A stretch of 6,071 nt of DNA from Pseudomonadota bacterium (GTDB lineage: Bacteria; Myxococcota_A; Polyangia; Haliangiales; Haliangiaceae), in contig JAEYYY010000302.1 in assembly GCA_023430775.1 (NCBI GenBank), positions 1 to 6,071 on the forward strand. The letters run 5' to 3'. Of this stretch, positions 1 to 5,984 are shown one piece after another. Made by a program: the position numbers and the translations under genes. The first letter of the stretch is position 1. Every line of letters begins with the position of its first letter. The notes beneath the pieces are model-generated. The model worked only from the letters and a program-made list of their open reading frames with translations, had not been told where the DNA came from and ran no database searches.

Positions 1-72
1 TCGGTGCGTGACTGGAGCAACGTGCTCGGTCAGTTCGCAGTTTTCTTCAAGGACCGTCTCCCCACCCTGTAG
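1..72 (+). CDS. IS256/Mutator-family transposase, C-terminal fragment
   Basis: The frame starting at base 1 reads 23 residues, SVRDWSNVLGQFAVFF then KDRLPTL, and stops with TAG at 70-72. A tryptophan followed by a hydrophobic helix and an aromatic-rich F-x(3)-F-x-x-R ending is the usual tail of IS256/Mutator transposases, the DDE enzymes that cut and paste these elements. The catalytic residues lie upstream and are not in the window. The identification rests on this short tail plus the matching inverted repeat just downstream; neither alone would be decisive. The gene is cut by the window edge, so its start is unknown. Confidence 0.68.
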   Translation, partial: SVRDWSNVLGQFAVFFKDRLPTL

Positions 73-100
73 ACTGAACATGTCCGACTACGCCACTCGT

Positions 101-128
101 CCTCTACACAGTTGATCGGACACTCCCC
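101..128 (-). repeat. Terminal inverted repeat (right) of the IS256-like element
   Basis: The minus strand, read inward from 128, gives GGGGAGTGTCCGATCAACTG followed by TGTAGAGG. This has the layout of IS256-family ends, with GTCC near the tip and a T-TGTGTA-type block about ten bases further in. It lies 28 bases after the transposase stop, as expected for a right end. The partner repeat is outside the window, so the boundary is not proven. If the tip is at 128, an 8-9 base target duplication would be at 129-137. Confidence 0.65.
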
Positions 129-137
129 GGTCGGCAC

Positions 138-1100
138 TCACCTCAGACACACGCCGGAGCCGAGATCGCACTGAAATCCGACCGGGCAGTCCGAGATCAG
201 CTTGCAGTCGCTTCCCTTGGGCACTTTGACAAGTACCGACTCCATACTCGGCAGGTCGAAGGTCTGGACGCCGTATTCGTTCACCGCTTTGGCGCAGTAA
301 CCCGTGCCCGAGTAGTTCGCCTTGACGCAGCGATGCCCGATCCCGCACGAAAAGTCGCTCGAGCATCCTGTGGGCGAGACTGTGGTCGAATATTGCGGCG
401 CGTAGGTCGCTCGTTGGTTTGCCCTCGACATGCCCTGTGCCGCCGCTGCCATTACCGCAGCGAATCGTCGCTTGTTCGCTGCGATCTCCTCATCGCGATC
501 AATCGTCGCTTGTTGCATCCCCGCTTGTCGCCGGTCTTCGAGCTCACGCCTCGCAACCATGCGCGAGGCATTGAGGGCGACGAGTTGCTTCTCTGCGTAC
601 GCCCTTACGCGCATGTTGTGCGAGTACACGAACAGTGGTTCGACCTTGATCGCATCCGGATCGCTTTTCAGCGTTCGAAGGATCCAGTCTACGTCTGCGG
701 CCCAGTAGGTAGTGACCAGCAGACGGACGTGCATGTTGTTCCAGCGCTCGAAGCATTCCTTCAAGGTCTTGTCGGCCGCACCTGTGTAGACGCCAGACTC
801 CTTCAGTTCGTCAATTTCGTTTGACAGGCTCGAACATGCAGCACTGATCGTCTTTAGCTCCGCATCCTCTGTGACCGAGCGAAGGGGTTCGGTCTTGTTT
901 CTCGGGTCAGTCTCAATGAGGGCCTCGCGCTGGAGCTTCATGATCCGGTCGTAGTTGGTCGCGTAGAATGAATCGATCTCGTCGACACCGTCCTGGTATT
1001 GGTGATCGATCTCGCTAACGCGAAGCGCAAACTTCTGGTTGGCCTCACGCGCGAAGCAACTTCCCGAGAGGATCACCAGCAACGCCACCAAGACACGCAT
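138..1100 (-). CDS. Exported protein with helical middle and two C-terminal four-cysteine repeats
   Basis: This is a 320-residue protein of unknown function. Residues 1-18 form a signal peptide: MRV, a hydrophobic core (LVALLVILSG), then SCFA before REANQ, suggesting signal peptidase I cleavage after Ala18. Cys15 is near a lipobox, but the spacing (LSGSC) does not fit the LxxC consensus well. Residues 20-230 are charged and largely helical; 160-225, rich in Glu, Arg, Lys and Ala, could form a coiled coil. After a Ser/Thr/Tyr-rich stretch come two repeats of C-x5-C-x5-C-x(6-10)-C, at Cys246/252/258/269 and Cys299/305/311/318, probably disulfide-bonded in the periplasm or at the surface. The extra Cys89 and Cys116 could pair with each other. 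The start is the ATG at 1100, which alone gives a proper signal peptide; the upstream GAAGCTGAG is a weak ribosome-binding site. By eye this gene is less GC-rich than the operon. The C-terminus appears complete even though an IS end lies about nine bases beyond the stop. Confidence 0.85.
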   Translation of the reverse strand: MRVLVALLVILSGSCFAREANQKFALRVSEIDHQYQDGVDEIDSFYATNYDRIMKLQREALIETDPRNKTEPLRSVTEDAELKTISAACSSLSNEIDELKESGVYTGAADKTLKECFERWNNMHVRLLVTTYWAADVDWILRTLKSDPDAIKVEPLFVYSHNMRVRAYAEKQLVALNASRMVARRELEDRRQAGMQQATIDRDEEIAANKRRFAAVMAAAAQGMSRANQRATYAPQYSTTVSPTGCSSDFSCGIGHRCVKANYSGTGYCAKAVNEYGVQTFDLPSMESVLVKVPKGSDCKLISDCPVGFQCDLGSGVCLR

Positions 1101-1284
1101 TGCTCAGCTTCGCGCGTCAGGCGCCGAACTGTCAAATACAACTACGGGCCACCCGGCATTGTGTGAACTATCAGCCGAGTCGCCAGTCATCATCTTCAGG
1201 CGCAGCTCGAGATGTCCTGCACGCGCAGATCCGCGGGCACAACCGCACACCTGTCACCGCACTGCGCAACTGGACCTGGGCCAA
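1101..1284. other. Intergenic region between the exported-protein gene and the ATPase gene
   Basis: These 184 bases separate two genes on the same (minus) strand. I see no hairpin followed by a T-run that would terminate the operon, and no good sigma-70 pair for the exported-protein gene. A perfect TTGACA lies at 1130-1135 (minus), but the place for its -10 is GC-rich and close to the start codon. A weaker pairing is TTCACA, about 17 bases, then TAGTTG, further upstream. The promoter of the exported-protein gene is probably in here but cannot be placed. Confidence 0.4.
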
Positions 1285-4200
1285 TCACCGGCGCGTCTGC
1301 TGCGCGAGGGCGATGATGTCTTGCTCCGAGAGCTGCTCGGTGTTCATCAACGAGCGATCGCACTTCACCTCGACGACCTGACTCGAGGTGAGAACGAAGA
1401 AGTTGCCGGTCGCCTGACTTGCTAGCCTCGGTGCGACGTTGGGGTAGCCCTGGAGAAGGTTACGCATCTTCTCGATCGCGCGATCCTGGCCGACCTTGCC
1501 GACCAACCAGGTTCCAATCAGATCGCGGGCCTTGTAATCGAAGTCGCCCGGGTTCTGGCTCGCAAGCAGCACCCCGAGGCCACCAGATCGCGCGCGACGG
1601 AGCAGGTCGAACATCGGCTCTTTCGTGGCCGGTGTACCAACTGCCGGGATATACGCGTCCGCCTCGTCGAAGAACGCTGCTCCCTGCAACGTCTGTGAAG
1701 GCCGCTTGCGAGCGAGCCGGGCAAGCTCGACGAGAAGCCGTGAGATCCAGAACTGAAGAACAGGGATCTCGGTCATCGCAGAGGTGTTGATGATCGAGAG
1801 ACGTGCCCGCGATCCCGAGGCTGGCAGGAGCGCGCTGACATCCAGCACATCTCCGTCGCCGGCGATCAGCGAACCACGTTGAATTCGCAAAGACTGGAGG
1901 TCCTCGGATAGCGGCGCGAAGAATCGCTGCAGGCCGCCGACACTCTGTAGCAGCTCCGGATCCGGGCGATCGATCGTATCTGCCAGCAGCTCGATCGTGA
2001 TCTCTCGCTGCTCGGCCGCATGCAATCGGATCGCACACAGCAGGATCGAGATCTTGTGGCGATGCGCGGTACTCGAGCCATAGCCCATCATCGCGCCTAG
2101 CCCGCCTGCCGCGAACTTGGCGAGCTGCTCTCGATCTTGAGCGGACGCGTCGTGAAGAGGAGGAAGCAATGGCAAGCGCAGCGAGCGGCCTTGCGAGTTG
2201 CCCGGCGTATAGAGCGCGACATCGATTCGTTCGCGCAAGGCAGTGCGACGGTCGCGATCAGGTCCAGCTGCCTCCCACCAGGTGTCGTCGGCGTAGCGAG
2301 CGAGATCGCCCTTGCGGTCGACGAGGAGCACCGACACGCCGCGTTCGAGCAATTGCTCGGTCATCGCGAGAGCCGCGGTGGTCTTTCCGCTACCGGTAGT
2401 TCCCAGGAACGCTACGTGCGTCTTCACCTGTTCGAGCGGAATCCTGATCAGTTCGGCACGCATCGTCGTGGTCGTACCGAGCCGGACCGTCTCCGGATCG
2501 AAGGTCGCGATCGGAGCGCTGATTCGCGATGGCGGGGGCGGGGTCTCCTTCGGCTTGGGAGCGGAAGGCGCTGGCGGGCTCGGTGGAAGTGGTGTCGATG
2601 GAGGTGTGAAGCGATCCAGATCAAGAAGCTTGCGCATGAAGTCGAGCTGCGCGAGTGGTCGCACGCTGCGGAACCACGCGGCGAGCTCGGGCTTCGACGT
2701 CGCGAGTCGACGCGCGGCAGAGATCGCGCGCAGGTCGCGCTCGCCGATCACCACCGAGAGGCCGCCCGCCTGGATGAAGCCCGCGTACTGCTCGAGGACG
2801 CGCGTCTTCGGCCGGAACTTCCATTCGGAGCTGCGCACGAGGCACGGCGTGCCTTCCTTGATCCGGCCTTTCCAGGCATCGAGAGAGTTGCCGAGGTGGC
2901 CACCCTGCGCCTGGCGATTGCACATCGCCACCAATCGGCGCTTCAACTGAGCCGACTCGACGACCAGATAGATCGCTCCCGACCCACGCTCTCGTTTGAT
3001 GGAGATCTCCGTCCCTAGCTCGGCGCCCGCGAGCTGGATGCCGTGTTGAATCAGGCCGAGAATTCCGTCGTCGTCATCCGGCAGCTCGGTCGCCGCGACC
3101 AGCGCATCGTTCCACATTCGCTCGAGCGCCGGATTCGGGCGTTCGGGCTCGGGCGCCGCATTGCCTGGCGCCGTAGCGCTTGGAGGTGTCGCGGCCTGCG
3201 GCTGCTCGATCGGGGCAACCTTCGTCTGCGTTGCCGCACTGGCACCGAGCAATGGAGCGACCGAACGCGCCGCGATGCATGCGGCGTGGTGTTCGCGAAA
3301 TCTCGCGAGGCAATCCCGAGCACGCAGGTGAACGAGAGGGTCGAGGTGCCGCTGCTCGAACGGATACAGCGGCTCGTCCTCGCGCCACGTGACGTCGAAG
3401 CACGAATAGAGGTGCTCGAGTCGTCGCATCAACATCTGCTCGATCTCGGGCGCCTCGATCTGCGTCGTCAGGCGGATCGGCGCAGGATCGCGCTCGAGAC
3501 GGTCGACCAACGACTGGGAGAGCTTCGGTCGAATCGCGTCGTAGACATCGGTCAAGCCGGCGATCACGATCACCGACGATGGAATCGCGTCTGCGACGGC
3601 GCGCAAGCTATCGAACGCCTGCTGCATCCGCGTGATGGTCTGGCCATCCGGGATGGTGTCCTCGATCTGATCGACCAGTAGCACCAGAGACGCGAGCTGG
3701 AGCTCGAACATGATCTTCGCGAGTTGACGCAGCGTGCGCTGCGGATCCTCGGGCTGATCGCGCGCTGCGAGACCGCCGAGCAGCATCCGATCGTGATTGC
3801 CGAGCGCCTCGCACCGCAGATACTTGACGATCCGGCGATAGAGGGCGGCGTCATTTCGTTGCAGAAGCAACAGCGCGTGCAGCAGATCTGGCTCGAGGTC
3901 TCCGAGACCATCTGTGCGAAGAATCCGATCGACCATCCGACCGATCACGCCGTCGAGCTCGTCGGACGACAGCTCCGCATTGCGCAGGATCTCGAGCTCC
4001 TTCGCAGGAATCTCCGCCCTGCCCTCCGCCAGCCCCTCGGAGAGGTACACGAGCGAGGTCTCGGACCGGGCTGGCGGATCGTACGGTCGTTCGAGCGAAT
4101 CGATCAGGTTGCGCAGTACGTATCGCGAGTAATCGCCTACGTCGGACGTCATCTGCATGTAGCCGACGTAACCGCGCCCGGTGCCATGCACCTGTGCACG

Positions 4201-5040
4201 CAATGCGCGAAGCAGGTGCGTTTTTCCCGATCCGGAATCGCCGAGGATCAATACGGTGCGGCCGTGCCCACTCGCCTGCAGAGGCGTCGTCGCACGCTCG
4301 ACCTGGACGTCGAAGATCGCGCGGGCCTCCGCGTGGATCGACTCGATGTCGAATGGATCTCGCTCGTGGATCTGCGAGCCATGCTCGACGGAGGCGAACA
4401 CCTCTGGCCCATCCGCTCGACAGAACGTAACCGCGCGCGGATCCGAACCGGCCTCCGCCGCGGCGGCCGGCTCGAACAGGTCACGAAGTCGGCGCCGAGC
4501 CGCGCGCTCGATCTCGGTCGCACGCCCACCAAAGACACAGTCCATGATGCGCGCCAGCATCCGTTCGTGCTCGCGAAGCGGCGCTGCATTGCGGGTCTGC
4601 CGTTCCACCTGCCGTACGAGCTCCAGTCCGCGCCACTCCTTCGTATTCGCAGAGCCGAACGGTCCCGTGTCCCGACGCTGAGCACGCAGGAACCGCTCGA
4701 CCTCGGCGGCAGTCGACAGTGGCTCGCCGAATGACTCGTAAAACGGAAGAACAGCGAAGTACTTCGGAGCCGCCACGCGCACGAGATCTGTCACGCTCGT
4801 AATCTCGCCCTCCTCCATCAGCCCATCGGCCTCGATGGCGAGATGCGCCACTCTCAAGCAATCGTCGAGGAGCGCGAGCTGAGCGAGCGCATTGAGCCCC
4901 GCCTTGGTGCCGCCAAGACCCTGCCGCAGCTCGGTGAGTGCCTCCTGGCGGACTGGATCCCGAAGGCTGCGATCGACCGACTGAACGAGTCGCCCGAGCC
5001 AGGTATTGATCTCCGTCGCGTCGAGCACCGTCGCGGTCAT
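1285..5040 (-). CDS. Two-motor ATPase: TerB-like segment, ORC/STAND-like AAA domain, unknown module, HerA/DUF87-type translocase
   Basis: This 1251-residue protein is probably cytoplasmic; no signal peptide or membrane segment is seen. Residues 50-100 are helical and TerB-like (LRVAHLAIEADG-x-MEEGEI), with a second helical stretch at 155-190. Residues 230-590 form an AAA ATPase: Walker A GDSGSGKT at 267-274, Walker B LVLLVDQIED at about 452-461, a sensor-1-like strand IVIAGLTD near 491, then a DRLERDP region resembling the arginine part of ORC/Cdc6 and STAND enzymes. A Pro/Ala-rich linker (609-637) leads to an unrecognised module (638-811) containing VRSSEWKF and VVIGERDLRAI. A second linker (812-838, very proline-rich) precedes a complete HerA/FtsK-like ATPase: Walker A GTTGSGKT at 880-887, VLLVDRKGDL at 904-913, Walker B AAFFDEAD at 1121-1128, and RRARSGGLGVLLASQNP at 1148-1164. 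HerA-type motors pump DNA as hexameric rings. An in-frame ATG exists upstream at 5217, but the ATG at 5040 is preferred: it overlaps the previous stop as ATGA and follows AGGGGAGAGG, while the extra 59 residues are low-quality Arg/Cys/Gly sequence. Both ATP sites look intact. A role in DNA processing or defence is inferred, not shown. Confidence 0.9.
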   Translation of the reverse strand: MTATVLDATEINTWLGRLVQSVDRSLRDPVRQEALTELRQGLGGTKAGLNALAQLALLDDCLRVAHLAIEADGLMEEGEITSVTDLVRVAAPKYFAVLPFYESFGEPLSTAAEVERFLRAQRRDTGPFGSANTKEWRGLELVRQVERQTRNAAPLREHERMLARIMDCVFGGRATEIERAARRRLRDLFEPAAAAEAGSDPRAVTFCRADGPEVFASVEHGSQIHERDPFDIESIHAEARAIFDVQVERATTPLQASGHGRTVLILGDSGSGKTHLLRALRAQVHGTGRGYVGYMQMTSDVGDYSRYVLRNLIDSLERPYDPPARSETSLVYLSEGLAEGRAEIPAKELEILRNAELSSDELDGVIGRMVDRILRTDGLGDLEPDLLHALLLLQRNDAALYRRIVKYLRCEALGNHDRMLLGGLAARDQPEDPQRTLRQLAKIMFELQLASLVLLVDQIEDTIPDGQTITRMQQAFDSLRAVADAIPSSVIVIAGLTDVYDAIRPKLSQSLVDRLERDPAPIRLTTQIEAPEIEQMLMRRLEHLYSCFDVTWREDEPLYPFEQRHLDPLVHLRARDCLARFREHHAACIAARSVAPLLGASAATQTKVAPIEQPQAATPPSATAPGNAAPEPERPNPALERMWNDALVAATELPDDDDGILGLIQHGIQLAGAELGTEISIKRERGSGAIYLVVESAQLKRRLVAMCNRQAQGGHLGNSLDAWKGRIKEGTPCLVRSSEWKFRPKTRVLEQYAGFIQAGGLSVVIGERDLRAISAARRLATSKPELAAWFRSVRPLAQLDFMRKLLDLDRFTPPSTPLPPSPPAPSAPKPKETPPPPSRISAPIATFDPETVRLGTTTTMRAELIRIPLEQVKTHVAFLGTTGSGKTTAALAMTEQLLERGVSVLLVDRKGDLARYADDTWWEAAGPDRDRRTALRERIDVALYTPGNSQGRSLRLPLLPPLHDASAQDREQLAKFAAGGLGAMMGYGSSTAHRHKISILLCAIRLHAAEQREITIELLADTIDRPDPELLQSVGGLQRFFAPLSEDLQSLRIQRGSLIAGDGDVLDVSALLPASGSRARLSIINTSAMTEIPVLQFWISRLLVELARLARKRPSQTLQGAAFFDEADAYIPAVGTPATKEPMFDLLRRARSGGLGVLLASQNPGDFDYKARDLIGTWLVGKVGQDRAIEKMRNLLQGYPNVAPRLASQATGNFFVLTSSQVVEVKCDRSLMNTEQLSEQDIIALAQQTRR

Positions 5041-5984
5041 GTCGCCTCTCCCCTGACGATGAAGTGAAAGCTCGCGCCGTCCGCCCTCGTCTCTGAAGCA
5101 GCGACCAGCGAAGGATCCATCGCCGCAACCAGATCCGCGCGTGCAAGTGCGATGGCGCCGGAACGGTGGGCAGCAAGCAGCCTGGCCTTGAAGTCTTCCA
5201 GACTCATCCCTGACCACGGAGGCCGAGCACGAAGCGCATCCCAGGCCGCCGAAATGAAGACCTTGCGGTCGCCGAACACCCCGTGTCGCGCTTCGCCGGC
5301 AACTCGACGCACATCCTGTTCGAAGCTTGCCGTCGCCTTCGTTCCGAGCTCGCGATCGTGGAGCCAGCCCCGCACCAGTGCATCGCGCAGCGCGCGCGCC
5401 TCCGCACGTGGTGCCTCGACCTCACGCGCCGCAAGCAAACGCACCTGCCGATCCGGTGGCCCGGCATCGCTCGACAGGCGGCGCTGGACGAACAATGCGC
5501 GCACCTCCGGCGGAAACCGCTTGGGCTTCCCGGTCAGGCCAAGCTCTCTCCACGCGAGTGCGTCGCAGACCGCTGGCAGTGACGGCGGAACACCATCTGT
5601 CCACAAGCCGAGCGAACGACCGACAATCGCCGCCGCCCAATCGTCGCGACCGGCGAGACGCTTGTGCGCCTTCGTGTCGTTGGGCGCCACTCCCAGCGCC
5701 AGCCCCGGCAACACACGATCCGCGAGTTGCTGCCAGCGCACTGCCGTGTGAGGGCCAATCCTGCGCGCGAGCTCCTTCGGTTCGCGCAGGCAATTGTTCG
5801 ATTCGAGGATCTGCGCGCCGATCAAGCCCTCGACCGTTTGCCTCACGAGCTCGCGCCACTCTCCGTCCGCGGTGGTTGCTGATGAAAACCGGCGCAACCC
5901 ATCCGCGATCTGCGGTGACGGGACTGGCTTGTGCGCGACGAAGACTCGCGCCACGACGAGCGTCTCGAGACGCGATGCATTCAT
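5037..5984 (-). CDS. Protein of unknown function with probable winged-helix domains at both ends
   Basis: This 315-residue protein is probably cytoplasmic, with no signal peptide or membrane segment. Residues 5-62 alternate helices and short turns like a winged-helix domain (LVVARVFVAHK-x-VPSPQIADGL, then WRELVRQTVEGLIGAQILE). The middle (about 80-235) is Arg/Ala-rich and mostly helical, with a conserved-looking SLPAVCDALAWRELGL at 135-150. Residues 236-311 look like a second winged helix: VFGDRKVFISAAWDAL, MSLEDFKARLLAAHRSGAI, then LARADLVAAMDPSLVAASET and a final strand ASFHFIVRG. I recognise this C-terminal pattern (FK-LL-AH-G, then L-RADLV, then ASET, then FHF) as recurrent in bacterial proteins but cannot name its family. 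The start at 5984 overlaps the TGA of the upstream gene (ATGA) and follows GGGTGAGAAG. The stop overlaps the start of the ATPase gene in the same way, so the two proteins are probably partners; this one could be a DNA-recognition or adaptor subunit. No nuclease motif was found in it. Confidence 0.82.
   Translation of the reverse strand: MNASRLETLVVARVFVAHKPVPSPQIADGLRRFSSATTADGEWRELVRQTVEGLIGAQILESNNCLREPKELARRIGPHTAVRWQQLADRVLPGLALGVAPNDTKAHKRLAGRDDWAAAIVGRSLGLWTDGVPPSLPAVCDALAWRELGLTGKPKRFPPEVRALFVQRRLSSDAGPPDRQVRLLAAREVEAPRAEARALRDALVRGWLHDRELGTKATASFEQDVRRVAGEARHGVFGDRKVFISAAWDALRARPPWSGMSLEDFKARLLAAHRSGAIALARADLVAAMDPSLVAASETRADGASFHFIVRGEAT
5045..5054 (-). promoter_or_regulatory. Ribosome-binding site fixing the start of the two-motor ATPase
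   Basis: AGGGGAGAGG on the minus strand lies four bases before the ATG at 5040 (seven bases counted from GGGGAG). It is inside the last codons of the upstream 315-residue gene. Together with the ATGA overlap it decides for the start at 5040 over the in-frame ATG at 5217, and suggests translational coupling. Confidence 0.7.

Larger units (their letters stand above)
1..128 (+). mobile_element. Right end of an IS256/Mutator-family insertion sequence
   Basis: The window opens inside an insertion sequence that continues to the left. Two things are seen: an open frame ending at 72 that looks like the C-terminus of a Mutator-type transposase, and 29 bases further on a terminal inverted repeat of IS256 type ending at about 128. 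From the outside the repeat reads GGGGAGTGTCCGATCAACTG, then TGTAG. The known IS256 end has the same arrangement, a GTCC about seven bases in followed by TTGTGTA. Whether the element is intact cannot be told because the left end is missing. The exact outer boundary is inferred from the repeat and could be off by a few bases. Confidence 0.72.

Noticed and set aside
88..366. Minus-strand frame of 92 residues crossing the IS end
   Set aside because: It runs through the inverted repeat and lies out of frame over the cysteine-repeat gene; its translation is Arg-rich without features.
333..824. Plus-strand frame of 163 residues over the exported-protein gene
   Set aside because: It is antisense to a gene with a clear signal peptide and regular cysteine repeats and has no independent support.
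1107..1135. TTGACA at 1130-1135 (minus) as a -35 box for the exported-protein gene
   Set aside because: The matching -10 position (about 1107-1112) reads CGAAGC and the start codon would be only about seven bases further, leaving no room for a normal promoter.
2137..4734. Long plus-strand open frames (e.g. 2137-3018, 3043-3681, 3724-4734) antisense to the ATPase gene
   Set aside because: They overlap a gene with two intact P-loop ATPase domains and have Arg-rich, low-complexity translations with no recognisable domain; such antisense frames are expected in GC-rich DNA.
5041..5217. N-terminal extension of the ATPase to the in-frame ATG at 5217
   Set aside because: It would overlap the upstream gene by 181 bases, the added residues look like out-of-frame translation, and the ATG at 5040 has a strong ribosome-binding site and an ATGA overlap.
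1285..5984. Assignment of the operon to BREX (BrxC/PglY-size ATPase) or another named defence system
   Set aside because: The size is similar, but BrxC/PglY lack a HerA-type C-terminal motor, and none of the other BREX hallmark genes (PglZ, PglX, BrxL) is in the window.
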